NCBI GenBank assembly: GCA_030441535.1
Contig: JAUJFZ010000001.1
Span: 214,001 to 278,000, forward strand
Origin: Betaproteobacteria bacterium LSUCC0117
GTDB taxonomy: Bacteria; Pseudomonadota; Gammaproteobacteria; Burkholderiales; Burkholderiaceae_C
Length of the DNA stretch: 64,000 nucleotides
Direction: 5' to 3'
Under the pieces are notes generated by a model that saw only the letters and a program-made list of their open reading frames with translations, had not been told where the DNA came from and ran no database searches. This document shows, piece by piece, positions 17,212 to 25,595 of the stretch; position 1 is the stretch's first letter, and each line of letters opens with the position of its first letter. Both the position numbers and the translations under genes were made by a program.

Positions 17212-17661
17212 TCAGTCGCGGGTCGCGAGGCGTCGGACATGGTCCATGTAGGCCTCTCCGTCTGGCGGACGTCCACTGCGTTGGCTCTCCCACACCATTC
17301 TTCCGAGACAGTCCATCACCTGGTGATGAGCCTCGTGCAAATCGCCTAATTTGGCGGTCAGCAACTCCACCGCTTGGCGGATACCTCGGGGCTGGTCGAT
17401 CGCGCATTGCTCGCTGATCGTGAGGTGCATGGAGACATGCAAAAAGGGATTCTCTGCGATCTCGTCAGTGGGCTTGGCTTCGGGCGTTGCAACGGCGGCA
17501 ATGGCGGCATCTTCATCCGCGAAGACGTGGACGTATTCGGGGTGCGCGTGCATCCATTGTGCTGCGAGGGTCTCAATGGCTTCCATCGGCGCCTGTTGGG
17601 TGTACTTGGCATACGCGCGGCAAAAGAAACGGCGGACATCAGCTTGGTTGGGCGTAAACAT
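17212..17661 (-). CDS. DUF1841 family protein
   Basis: A 149-residue soluble protein of unknown function. The family hallmarks are the opening FTPNQADVRRFFCRAY and the central ENPFLHVSMHLTISEQ, then GIRQAVELL and a histidine-containing HEAHHQVMDCLGRMVWE helix. Members are restricted mainly to beta- and gammaproteobacteria and often sit near cytochrome c4, as here, where the two genes converge on one terminator. No catalytic role can be assigned. Confidence 0.82.
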   Translation of the reverse strand: MFTPNQADVRRFFCRAYAKYTQQAPMEAIETLAAQWMHAHPEYVHVFADEDAAIAAVATPEAKPTDEIAENPFLHVSMHLTISEQCAIDQPRGIRQAVELLTAKLGDLHEAHHQVMDCLGRMVWESQRSGRPPDGEAYMDHVRRLATRD

Positions 17662-17712
17662 GGCTCGATGTTAGGTCAAAATGGCAGCCTTTGAAGATTG
17701 TGCGTGCTTGCC

Positions 17713-18489
17713 ATGCCGTTTCCCATGCCCTTTTTTGACGATGTCATTTCCGACCCTTGGTTCTATACGGTAGCGATTCCAGCCGTGTTACTCATGGGCA
17801 TTAGCAAGAGTGGTTTTGGATCGGGCTTCGGCAGTTTGGCCGTTCCCATCATGGCGTTGGCTATTTCCGTGCCCAAGGCAGCGGCGATTTTCATGCCTAT
17901 TTTGTTGGTGATGGACCTCATGGGGTTGGTAGTTTTTCGACGCCATCTAGACGGTTCCCTGATGCGATTCTTGCTGCCGCTCGGATTGCTGGGTACGGTC
18001 GTCGGAACGTTGACTTTCCAGTTTTTACCAACGACTGTGGTGTCGGCCCTGGTTGGCGCTTTAACATTGTTGTTTCTGTTACAGCGTAAGCTGACCCCGA
18101 AGCTGAAAGTCGCCAAGCCTTGGCCCAAACCGGTCGGTGCCCTGCTGGCCGTTTTGTCGGGTTTTACCAGTTTTGTGGCGCATGCCGGTGGTCCACCGAT
18201 CAATGCCTATATTCTGGGGATGCGTATGCAACCCATCAACTTTGCGGCGACTCTGGCTGTTTTTTTCTTCGTGATAAACCTGAGTAAGTGGGTACCTTAT
18301 GGCTATCTCGGTTTGTTAAATTGGCAGAACTTTCAAACATCGTTATTGTTGATGCCGCTCGCGCCCATTGGGGTGTGGATTGGCGTAACCATTGCGAAAC
18401 GAATCCAGATGGATTTGTTTTACAAACTGGTTGAGGTTGGCATGCTGCTGACTGGTTTAAAACTCGTCAGCGATTGGTTGCTGAAGTAA
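17713..18489 (+). CDS. TSUP family (TauE/SafE) membrane transporter
   Basis: Probable exporter of sulfite, sulfonates or other organic anions across the inner membrane. About 258 residues with eight hydrophobic segments in two repeats; the repeat signature GISKSGFGSGFGSLAVP and the counterpart GFTSFVAHAGGPPINAY are both present. ATG 17713 is chosen; TTG 17698 and ATG 17725 are alternatives. The neighbours (DUF1841, MaoC) give no hint of the substrate. Confidence 0.88.
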   Translation: MPFPMPFFDDVISDPWFYTVAIPAVLLMGISKSGFGSGFGSLAVPIMALAISVPKAAAIFMPILLVMDLMGLVVFRRHLDGSLMRFLLPLGLLGTVVGTLTFQFLPTTVVSALVGALTLLFLLQRKLTPKLKVAKPWPKPVGALLAVLSGFTSFVAHAGGPPINAYILGMRMQPINFAATLAVFFFVINLSKWVPYGYLGLLNWQNFQTSLLLMPLAPIGVWIGVTIAKRIQMDLFYKLVEVGMLLTGLKLVSDWLLK

Positions 18490-18505
18490 CACAGGGAGGA
18501 TGCAC

Positions 18506-18964
18506 ATGCGGGAATTTGAGAGCTCGGCGGACCTGGTGCCATTGATTGGCACCGAGGTGGCAGTGAGCGAGTGGGTAACCATCGACCAACGTGTGATCGA
18601 TCTGTTCGCAGACGCCACAGATGACCACCAATGGATTCATGTCGACCCGGCCCGTGCTGCAGACAGTCCTTTTGGCAGCACCGTTGCGCACGGGTTTTTG
18701 ACCCTTTCGTTGTTGCCCAAATTTTTAGCGGCGTCGGTGCGCTTCAAACGCAGTGTGATGGGCCTGAATTACGGCCTCAACAAAGTGCGCTTCACAGCGC
18801 CGGTGCCAGTCGATAGTCGTTTACGCGCGCGGTTTCATTTAATTGACGCGGAGCCCATAGAGTCAAATGGCATGCAAATCACTTGGCAGATGACTGTCGA
18901 GCGTGCGGGCTCGCCCAAGCCGGTTTGCGTCGCCGAATCGGTTGTTCGCGACTACACCGGGTAG
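18506..18964 (+). CDS. MaoC-like (NodN-type) enoyl-CoA hydratase
   Basis: A 152-residue hot-dog-fold protein that likely hydrates trans-2-enoyl-CoA to the (R)-3-hydroxy form. The catalytic hydratase-2 motif FADATDDHQWIH carries the Asp and His, followed by the AHGFLTLSL helix. I chose ATG 18506 because the Shine-Dalgarno GGGAGG ends right at the first ATG (18500) and is properly spaced only for the second. It is 16 bases after the transporter gene and probably shares its transcript. It converges with trmL. Confidence 0.88.
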   Translation: MREFESSADLVPLIGTEVAVSEWVTIDQRVIDLFADATDDHQWIHVDPARAADSPFGSTVAHGFLTLSLLPKFLAASVRFKRSVMGLNYGLNKVRFTAPVPVDSRLRARFHLIDAEPIESNGMQITWQMTVERAGSPKPVCVAESVVRDYTG

Positions 18965-18967
18965 GCG

Positions 18968-19429
18968 TCAGCCGAACCCATTCTGCCGCCAAGCCTCGTA
19001 GCCCATGATGGCAACTGCGTTTGACAGGTTCAAACTTCGTTGTCCATTCTTCATAGGGAGTCGCATCCAGTTTTCAAACGGAATCTGGGCGCGAATGTGC
19101 TCAGGCAGTCCCTTTGTTTCGGAGCCGAATACCAGATAGCTACCGGGCCTGAAGGGCGTGTCATAGGGGCTGCGTTGTCCTTTGGTTGTTAAGGCAAAAC
19201 AGGCACTCGCTTTGACGTCTTCAGCGACTAAAAAAGCTTCCCAGCTCGCATGGCGTTTAACGCGTGCGGCTTCGTGGTAATCGAGACCCGCGCGACGCAG
19301 TTGTTTGTCGTCCATCGAAAACGCGAGTGGTTCGATCAGATGTAATTGCCAGCCAGTGTTCGCGCACAGGCGAATCACGTTGCCTGTATTGGGGGGAATT
19401 TCAGGATGAACAAGAACGATGTTAAACAT
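18968..19429 (-). CDS. trmL: tRNA (cytidine(34)-2'-O)-methyltransferase TrmL
   Basis: SPOUT-class enzyme that methylates the wobble nucleotide of tRNA-Leu. The 153-residue protein has the family start MFNIVLVHPEIPPNTGN and the SAM-binding knot elements LVFGSETKGLP and LNLSNAVAIMGYEAW. ATG 19429 is preferred over a start 27 bases upstream because it matches the family N-terminus. comF lies upstream on the same strand (19469-20200). Confidence 0.94.
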   Translation of the reverse strand: MFNIVLVHPEIPPNTGNVIRLCANTGWQLHLIEPLAFSMDDKQLRRAGLDYHEAARVKRHASWEAFLVAEDVKASACFALTTKGQRSPYDTPFRPGSYLVFGSETKGLPEHIRAQIPFENWMRLPMKNGQRSLNLSNAVAIMGYEAWRQNGFG

Positions 19430-19468
19430 GGTGTACGAGGGCAACAACAAGAACAATGCCCGCGTATC

Positions 19469-20200
19469 TTAGCCGTCTGGCTTGGGCGTACGTGCCAGTA
19501 CGACCGTGTTGACGCTTGCAGCACCGGCGCGCAGTAATACATCGGTGACCGCGGTGAGCGTGGCGCCCGTGGTGCTGACATCATCGATCAGGACCAAGTG
19601 TCGCCCCTTGATGCCGTCTATTGCCGACGCGTTAACCATGAATGCCCCGGACAAGTTATCGGCTCGCGCGTGCAAGCCCAAAGCTTTCTGGGCCTTGTTC
19701 GTGCCCAGTCTGCCTAAGGCATGGCGGATTTCTGGGGGTGGCAGAGAGAGCTGGTGGCGAAGTTGTGTGATGAGATCAGCGGTTTGATGAAAACCCCGAC
19801 CGCTCAATGCGCGGTCGCTGACGGGGACTCCAACCCAAGCGTCTGCGTTGCGAAGTAGGCGGGAGATGATTGGGTTGCTGTGCATCAATGCGGCGAAGCC
19901 GTACCCCAAACCCACATCGCCCTGCGATTTATAGGCGTTTATTAACCCGGACCAAGGAAATGCATAGTCCACGGCAGCGGCACCCAATGACCAATTCGGC
20001 GGCGACTGGCTGCAAGCTGCACACCGCTGGATACCGGGTGCGGTACGTAAGCTGCATTGGATGCAACGGGCGGCGGCTCGTGTGAATGCGACTTCGCAGG
20101 GGCCACACCATGCCCGGTCAACGCGCCCACGCCGTAGCCAAACCGGGGTGCAATGCCACTGTTCGCAGATGCGGCATTGGTTGGGAATGTGGAGAGGCAT
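19469..20200 (-). CDS. comF: ComF family phosphoribosyltransferase-like protein
   Basis: A 243-residue protein with an N-terminal zinc finger region (cysteines in CRICEQ, CGPCE, CIQCS, CAACS) and a C-terminal type I phosphoribosyltransferase fold. The PRPP loop LVLIDDVSTTGATL is intact. Homologues support DNA uptake or DNA processing after import; in proteobacteria the role is less clear. It lies 39 bases upstream of trmL and diverges from a BioC-like gene, an arrangement common in Burkholderiales. Confidence 0.9.
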   Translation of the reverse strand: MPLHIPNQCRICEQWHCTPVWLRRGRVDRAWCGPCEVAFTRAAARCIQCSLRTAPGIQRCAACSQSPPNWSLGAAAVDYAFPWSGLINAYKSQGDVGLGYGFAALMHSNPIISRLLRNADAWVGVPVSDRALSGRGFHQTADLITQLRHQLSLPPPEIRHALGRLGTNKAQKALGLHARADNLSGAFMVNASAIDGIKGRHLVLIDDVSTTGATLTAVTDVLLRAGAASVNTVVLARTPKPDG

Positions 20201-20288
20201 GGATCGGACTCAATATACTCGGGGCCCCAGCAGTGCTTTTGACAGACTTACCCTTACGTTTTTCTCCGCCCTTCGCACACCTTTCAAC

Positions 20289-21185
20289 ATGACCTCCCAT
20301 TTGGTTCCCACTCTTGATCCACAGGCCGCGACCCGACTGCTCAGCCGGTCGAGGCCAAGCACGCGATCGAGTTGGTTGTGCGAGGAAATTGCGCAGCGCA
20401 TGCTGAGTCGTTTGGATTGGATGAACCAACTGCCTGCTCGTTGGCTGCATTGGGAACCCGTTTGGGGTGGGCTGGCCGCGCACGAGCAATTGTTGAAAAA
20501 GATACCCAAAGCCCGCGCCTGGGTGGACAGCAGCAGCGGTGCTGACTTAACACGCACGCAAGCACTTGGACGTCCAAGCTGGGCCTTTTGGCGTGGTGGA
20601 ACGCCTGTTTGGACTGCTGAATCGGGGACGGTCGACATGCTGTGGGCCAACCAGTCTCTGCATCTGCAAGCAGATCCGATGGCGACGTTCCAGAAGTGGA
20701 AGCAGGCATTGAGCGCCCAGGGTTACGTCTTGTTCTCATCGCTGGGGCCTGACACGCTGAAGGAATTGCGGGCGGTTTATGCCAAGCAGGGATGGCCTGA
20801 CGCGATGCATGCGTACACCGACATGCATGACTGGGGCGACATGTTGGTTGAGGCCGGCTTTGCCGAGCCGGTCATGGACATGGAAACACTCACCTTGACC
20901 TACGCCAGCGCAGAGCGTTTGATTGCCGATCTGCGCGATTACGGTGGCAACGCGGCGCGTCAGCGGTTTCAGGGGCTGCGTGGCAAGCAGTGGCGCGCCC
21001 AGTTAATCGATGCGATTGAGGCCGACGTGCCGCGAACGCACGATGGGCAATTACAGGTAACCGTGGAAGTGATTTATGGTCATGCGATCAAACCCGAATT
21101 GAAGGTGCCGATGCAAGGTACCACGCACGTGGCTTTGACAGATATGCGAGCCATGCTTGGACAAACGCCGAAAAAGTCAGCGTAG
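20289..21185 (+). CDS. BioC-like class I methyltransferase with a degenerate SAM site
   Basis: A 298-residue protein related to malonyl-ACP O-methyltransferase. The segment VDMLWANQSLHLQADP, the LSAQGYVLFSSLGPDTLKELR block and the C-terminal tail match BioC. The SAM-binding motif I, normally like LDLGCGTG, reads LHWEPVWGG and has no GxGxG, so cofactor binding is doubtful. ATG 20289 gives the expected N-terminus; the frame is open farther upstream but would run into comF. It is divergent from comF. Biotin synthesis, a pseudo-enzyme role or decay are all possible. Confidence 0.75.
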   Translation: MTSHLVPTLDPQAATRLLSRSRPSTRSSWLCEEIAQRMLSRLDWMNQLPARWLHWEPVWGGLAAHEQLLKKIPKARAWVDSSSGADLTRTQALGRPSWAFWRGGTPVWTAESGTVDMLWANQSLHLQADPMATFQKWKQALSAQGYVLFSSLGPDTLKELRAVYAKQGWPDAMHAYTDMHDWGDMLVEAGFAEPVMDMETLTLTYASAERLIADLRDYGGNAARQRFQGLRGKQWRAQLIDAIEADVPRTHDGQLQVTVEVIYGHAIKPELKVPMQGTTHVALTDMRAMLGQTPKKSA

Positions 21186-21284
21186 CGTCAGTTTGTCCAA
21201 CCGTCGCTGTGTGGAGGTGCCTGTTTTGACCAGAAAATAAGGGTTTTCTCGCAGTCTCAGGGCCGTTTATTGGTGTGACCGCGC

Positions 21285-21290
21285 TACAAT
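21285..21290 (+). promoter_or_regulatory. Candidate -10 element upstream of DUF2244/cox genes
   Basis: TACAAT in the context GCGCTACAATCC, 112 bases before the DUF2244 start. No clear -35 is found at 16-18 bases, so it may need an activator or may be chance. Confidence 0.3.
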
Positions 21291-21310
21291 CCTATGTTGT
21301 TCGAGACGCG

Positions 21311-21341
21311 CCCTGCGCACTGGTTTGACCAGTCTGCAGGG
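21311..21341 (+). promoter_or_regulatory. Stem-loop in the leader of DUF2244/cox cluster
   Basis: Two stacked perfect 6-bp helices: CCCTGC (21311-21316) with GCAGGG (21336-21341), and ACTGGT (21319-21324) with ACCAGT (21328-21333), closed by a TTG loop and separated by a 2x2 internal loop. No proper T run follows (GATGGGTTTTGCG), so it is not a standard terminator. It lies about 20 bases after the likely transcription start. Confidence 0.55.
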
Positions 21342-21401
21342 ATGGGTTTTGCGAAGGTTTAAACGATGGTTATCCATTTTTGATTCAGACTTTGCAGTTC
21401 T

Positions 21402-21890
21402 ATGGCATCCGTACCAGCGACCGCTCTGCGATTTGGGCAAACGACCGATAACGCTTTGGTGTGGTCGTTCCGAAAGAATTGCGCGATTCGTCCGGGGCAA
21501 TTGATCGGCGTATTCGCTGGCCTGAGCGTCGCGTCGTTGAGTGTGGCGATGGCGTTTTGGTTTCAAGGTGCGACTTATGTGTTGCCTTTTGCTTGCCTAG
21601 AAGTCGCTGTGTTGGCGATTGCGTTTGTTCTGTACGCGCGGCATGCGACCGACGGCGAGACGGCAAAGTTGGATCAAAACTGGTTGGTCATTGAGCAGGA
21701 AATTGCTGGTAAGCGGGTGGAAAACCGCTTTCCCCGCGCATCGGTTCGGATCGAGCCGTTGGCGGACAGCGATAACTTGATTGAGGTCAGTGCGCGGGGT
21801 GATCGGTTGGAGTTCGGCCGTCACTTGCGAGCGGAATGGCGGCCCTTGGTTGCCAAGGAAATGCGGTTTGCCGTGAGGGGCGTTTGTTAA
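21402..21890 (+). CDS. DUF2244 family membrane protein
   Basis: A 162-residue inner-membrane protein with two close hydrophobic segments (LIGVFAGLSVASLSVAMAFWF and VLPFACLEVAVLAIAFVLY) followed by a soluble beta-rich domain. The DUF2244 family occurs upstream of coxB in alpha- and betaproteobacteria, which suggests a role linked to cytochrome oxidase, although none is proven. The gene is 92 bases before coxB and probably heads the operon. Confidence 0.85.
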   Translation: MASVPATALRFGQTTDNALVWSFRKNCAIRPGQLIGVFAGLSVASLSVAMAFWFQGATYVLPFACLEVAVLAIAFVLYARHATDGETAKLDQNWLVIEQEIAGKRVENRFPRASVRIEPLADSDNLIEVSARGDRLEFGRHLRAEWRPLVAKEMRFAVRGVC

Positions 21891-21982
21891 ACAGCCTTTC
21901 GCGTTGGATTGGCAACAGTGTGTTTTGGTTTGATCCGAGCTTGATATATCATTCAAGACTTATATTAGAGGCGTAACAAGAA

Positions 21983-23191
21983 GTGAGTACGACTATGACA
22001 TTGGGCAACGTCCCTAGCAGCCGCCTGGCGGCCATCCAATCTGGTTTACTGAAAGCCTTGATGGGCTTGGCTGGTTTGACATCAGGCGCAGCGTTCGCAA
22101 CTGGCGACTTGCCCGGCGGTCCCGCAGTGAATCAGTTGAATATGCATCCACCGGTTACAGCAATTGCTGTGGAACAAAACTGGTTGCATTGGTTCATGTT
22201 GATTTTGTGTACCGTCATTTTTGTGGTCGTTTTTGGTGTGATGTTCTACTCGATCTGGAAGCACCGCCGTTCGGTGGGTCACCAGGCGCAAGAGCTACCC
22301 GAGCCCATCTGGGTTGAATTGGGGTGGACGATTGTTCCCTTCCTGATTGTGATTGGTATGGCCTTGCCTGCCACGAAGGTGTTGGTCGCGCAAAAAGACA
22401 CCACAAATGCCGAGGTGACCATCAAAGCCACCGGTATGCAGTGGCAGTGGGGCTACGATTACATCAAGGGTGAGGGCGAGGGCATTGGCTTCATCTCACG
22501 CTTGGATCCTTCGCACCGTGTCATGTCCAATGCGGGCACCGGCCCCAAGCCTGATGACTACCTCCTCAAAGTGGACAACCCTTTGGTGGTGCCAGTGGGA
22601 CAGAAAATTCGCGTGATCACGACCGCCAATGACGTGATTCACTCATGGATGATCCCTGCGTTTGGTGTGAAACAAGACGCGATCCCCGGGTTCGTGCGCG
22701 ATACCTGGTTCCGGGCTGAAAAAGAAGGCATGTACTACGGTCAGTGTGTCGAGCTGTGCGGCAAAGAGCACGCCTACATGCCCATTAACGTGAAAGTTGT
22801 GAGTGCCGCCGAGTACACCACTTGGGTCAACGAACAACAGAAAATCATGGCCGCCAAAGCAGACGATCCATCAAAGGTTTGGGAGCTGACTGCGTTGGTT
22901 GAGCGTGGTGCGACGGTTTACGCCGCTAACTGCGCCGCGTGTCACCAGGCAAGCGGCAAAGGCGCAGGCCCGATCAAGGCGTTGGATGGCTCTGCAATCG
23001 TGCTGAACAATGACCACAAAGAGGTCATCAGCAGCTTGTTGAATGGTCGTGGTAACGGTGCGATGCCTGCATGGAAGTCACTCAGTGACACGGAAATTGC
23101 TGCAGTCATCACCTACACCAAGAACAGCTGGTCAAACCAGTCTGGCGATTTGGTGCAGCCCGCTGCCGTGCAAGCCGCCCGCAACAACTGA
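21983..23191 (+). CDS. coxB: Cytochrome c oxidase subunit II with fused cytochrome c domain
   Basis: Accepts electrons at the CuA centre. The 402-residue protein has a signal-like N-terminus, two transmembrane helices (about 66-90 and 112-133) and the CuA domain with ligands His220, Cys255, Cys259, His263 and Met266 in CVELCGKEHAYM. A C-terminal cytochrome c domain carries heme motif CAACH at 317-321, making this a caa3-like subunit II. Start GTG 21983 is used; ATG 21995 is an alternative. It is followed by coxA 38 bases later. Confidence 0.95.
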   Translation: MSTTMTLGNVPSSRLAAIQSGLLKALMGLAGLTSGAAFATGDLPGGPAVNQLNMHPPVTAIAVEQNWLHWFMLILCTVIFVVVFGVMFYSIWKHRRSVGHQAQELPEPIWVELGWTIVPFLIVIGMALPATKVLVAQKDTTNAEVTIKATGMQWQWGYDYIKGEGEGIGFISRLDPSHRVMSNAGTGPKPDDYLLKVDNPLVVPVGQKIRVITTANDVIHSWMIPAFGVKQDAIPGFVRDTWFRAEKEGMYYGQCVELCGKEHAYMPINVKVVSAAEYTTWVNEQQKIMAAKADDPSKVWELTALVERGATVYAANCAACHQASGKGAGPIKALDGSAIVLNNDHKEVISSLLNGRGNGAMPAWKSLSDTEIAAVITYTKNSWSNQSGDLVQPAAVQAARNN

Positions 23192-23229
23192 TTCAAGTAA
23201 TTAAATTTCTGTAAAAGAAGGACGAAACC

Positions 23230-24846
23230 ATGAGCGCCGTACTTGACCATCATGATGATCATGCCCATGACGATCACCACGCCCCCACGGGCTGGCGTCG
23301 TTGGGTCTTTGCAACCAACCACAAAGATATCGGTACGCTGTACCTGCTGTTCAGTTTCACGATGTTGATCATTGGCGGTGTCTTGGCGATGGGTATCCGC
23401 GCTGAGCTGTACCAGCCAGGTCTGCAACTGGTTAACCCAGAGCTGTTCAACCAATTAACGACCATGCACGGCCTGATCATGGTGTTCGGCGCCATCATGC
23501 CGGGCTTCGTTGGTTTCGCAAACTGGATGATTCCGCTGCAAATCGGTGCCAGTGACATGGCGTTTGCCCGCATGAACAACTTCAGCTTCTGGCTGATGAT
23601 CCCAGCAGGTCTGATGTTGGCTGGTTCCTTCTTCATGCCCGGTGGTGCACCGGCAGCTGGCTGGACCCTTTACGCGCCGCTGACCCTGCAGATGGGTCCT
23701 TCTATGGATGCGGGTATTTTCGCGCTGCACATCCTGGGTGCATCGTCGATTATGGGTTCCATCAACATCATCGTCACCATCTTGAACATGCGCGCTCCCG
23801 GCATGACCTTGATGAAGATGCCCATGTTCTGCTGGACCTGGTTGATCACGGCTTACCTGTTGATCGCTGTGATGCCTGTGTTGGCCGGCGCCATTACCAT
23901 GACGTTGACTGATCGCCATTTCGGCACCAGCTTCTTCAATCCCGCCGGCGGTGGTGACCCTGTGATGTACCAGCATATTTTCTGGTTCTTCGGTCACCCT
24001 GAGGTGTACATCATGATTTTGCCGGCGTTCGGCATCATCAGCCAGATCGTGCCTGCGTTTGCACGCAAGAAGCTCTTCGGTTACGCCTCTATGGTGTACG
24101 CAACGGGCTCGATTGCGATCCTGTCTTTCGTTGTATGGGCACACCACATGTTCACAACCGGTATGCCCGTGACTGGCCAGCTCTTCTTCATGTACTCGAC
24201 CATGTTGATTGCTGTGCCAACCGGTGTGAAGATCTTTAACTGGATTGCGACCATGTGGAAAGGGTCAATGACCTTCGAAACCCCCATGTTGTTCGCCGTT
24301 GGTTTCATCTTTGTGTTCACTTTGGGTGGGTTTACAGGCTTGATCCTGTCAATGGCGCCAATTGATACACAGTTACAAGACACCTACTACGTGGTGGCTC
24401 ACTTCCACTACGTTTTGGTGGCCGGTTCTTTGTACGCCATGTTTGCCGGTTATTACTACTGGGTTCCCAAGTGGACGGGTGTGATGTACAACGAAACGCG
24501 CGGCAAGATCCATTTCTGGTGGTCGTTGATTGCGTTCAACGTGACATTCTTCCCCATGCACTTCTTGGGTTTGGCCGGTATGCCCCGTCGTTATGCCGAC
24601 TACCCCATGCAGTTCGCCGACTTTAACGTGATCGCATCGCTGGGCGGTTTTGCCTTCGGTTTGGCTCAGGTCTACTTCTTCTTCTTCGTGGTGTTGCCAA
24701 CCATGCAAGGCAAGGGTGAAAAGGCCTCTCAGAAACCATGGGATGGTGCTGAAGGTTTGGAGTGGGAGGTGCCATCGCCTGCGCCATTCCACACATTTGA
24801 GAATCCGCCCAAGCTGAATGCTGAGGCGAACAAGATTGTTGCCTGA
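23230..24846 (+). CDS. coxA: Cytochrome c oxidase subunit I
   Basis: Catalytic heme-copper subunit (aa3 type) that reduces oxygen and pumps protons. 538 residues with twelve transmembrane helices. Landmarks are the heme a ligand His80 (TMHGLIMVFG), the CuB His with cross-linked Tyr motif GHPEVYIMILPAFG, the CuB histidines in VWAHHMF, and the heme a3/heme a pair in VVAHFHYVL. The N-terminus is unusually rich in His and Asp (six His in residues 7-17), a feature of several betaproteobacterial homologues. Confidence 0.97.
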   Translation: MSAVLDHHDDHAHDDHHAPTGWRRWVFATNHKDIGTLYLLFSFTMLIIGGVLAMGIRAELYQPGLQLVNPELFNQLTTMHGLIMVFGAIMPGFVGFANWMIPLQIGASDMAFARMNNFSFWLMIPAGLMLAGSFFMPGGAPAAGWTLYAPLTLQMGPSMDAGIFALHILGASSIMGSINIIVTILNMRAPGMTLMKMPMFCWTWLITAYLLIAVMPVLAGAITMTLTDRHFGTSFFNPAGGGDPVMYQHIFWFFGHPEVYIMILPAFGIISQIVPAFARKKLFGYASMVYATGSIAILSFVVWAHHMFTTGMPVTGQLFFMYSTMLIAVPTGVKIFNWIATMWKGSMTFETPMLFAVGFIFVFTLGGFTGLILSMAPIDTQLQDTYYVVAHFHYVLVAGSLYAMFAGYYYWVPKWTGVMYNETRGKIHFWWSLIAFNVTFFPMHFLGLAGMPRRYADYPMQFADFNVIASLGGFAFGLAQVYFFFFVVLPTMQGKGEKASQKPWDGAEGLEWEVPSPAPFHTFENPPKLNAEANKIVA

Positions 24847-24868
24847 TTTCGTTCGCGTGGAGCTTGCC

Positions 24869-24979
24869 ATGTCCTCTGATAAAAAGCGTTCCAATCGCCG
24901 GCTGGGCGTGATCCTTGCCAGCATTGCCATCACTTTTTTTGTCGGGTTCATGGCAAAGATCATCCTTTTAGGGGGCTAA
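24869..24979 (+). CDS. Cytochrome oxidase small assembly protein (36 residues)
   Basis: A very short open frame, MSSDKKRSNRRLGVIL..., with a basic N-terminus followed by one hydrophobic helix (LGVILASIAITFFVGFMAKIILL), so a single-pass inner-membrane peptide with N-in topology. It has GGAG six bases before its ATG and is packed between coxA and ctaG, 22 bases after one and four before the other. This matches the small assembly peptide found at this place in Burkholderiales oxidase operons. Its biochemical role is not established. Confidence 0.8.
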   Translation: MSSDKKRSNRRLGVILASIAITFFVGFMAKIILLGG

Positions 24980-24983
24980 GCCT

Positions 24984-25595
24984 GTGCGTCAACGCTCGAA
25001 CAACCGCACGATGGTCGGCAAGCTGGCCGTCATTGCTTTGGGCATGTTTGCTTTTGGCTATGGGCTAGTGCCCCTGTATAAGGCGATTTGTGATGTCACT
25101 GGTATCAACATTCTTGCCCTTACCGAGTTGACCGTACCGGGCAACCAGTCGCGTGCGGCCAAGAACACGCAGGTGGATACGTCGCGTACCATCACGGTGG
25201 AGTTTGATACCAACACCCGTGGACTGTGGAAGTTCCACCCCGGGGTGAAGAGCATGCAGGTACATCCAGGCGAGATGGCAACGGTGGTGTATGAATTTGA
25301 AAACAGCCAGCCGCGAACCATGGCTGCTCAAGCGATTCCGAGCTACGCGCCCAAGGTGTCTGCCAGCTACTTCAATAAGTTGGAGTGTTTCTGTTTCAAC
25401 CAATACACACTGGCACCGGCAGAGCGTAAAGAATGGCCTGTGGTGTTTGTGATCGACCCGAAGATTCCAAAGGATGTGACCACCATCACGTTGTCATATA
25501 CCTTCTTTGAGGTCGGTGGGCGCACACCCGAAGCGCCTACCGCGGCACTCGGTATGCAGATTGATCCGCTACAAATGGGGGCGACAGCGTTATGA
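24984..25595 (+). CDS. ctaG: Cytochrome c oxidase copper chaperone Cox11/CtaG
   Basis: Delivers copper to the CuB site of subunit I. The 203-residue protein has one N-terminal transmembrane helix (about 12-32) and a periplasmic immunoglobulin-like domain with the copper motif CFCF (Cys135 and Cys137). It starts at GTG 24984, four bases after the small peptide gene, and its stop overlaps the next start as ATGA (25592-25595). Confidence 0.95.
   Translation: MRQRSNNRTMVGKLAVIALGMFAFGYGLVPLYKAICDVTGINILALTELTVPGNQSRAAKNTQVDTSRTITVEFDTNTRGLWKFHPGVKSMQVHPGEMATVVYEFENSQPRTMAAQAIPSYAPKVSASYFNKLECFCFNQYTLAPAERKEWPVVFVIDPKIPKDVTTITLSYTFFEVGGRTPEAPTAALGMQIDPLQMGATAL

Noticed and set aside
23230..23290. 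His/Asp-rich N-terminus of cytochrome oxidase subunit I
   Set aside because: Could suggest metal binding, but similar tails occur in other betaproteobacterial CoxA proteins; noted in the gene entry only.
23455..24963. Long open frames on the minus strand opposite coxA and other genes
   Set aside because: They mirror codon bias of the strong forward genes, have no family match and no ribosome binding sites.
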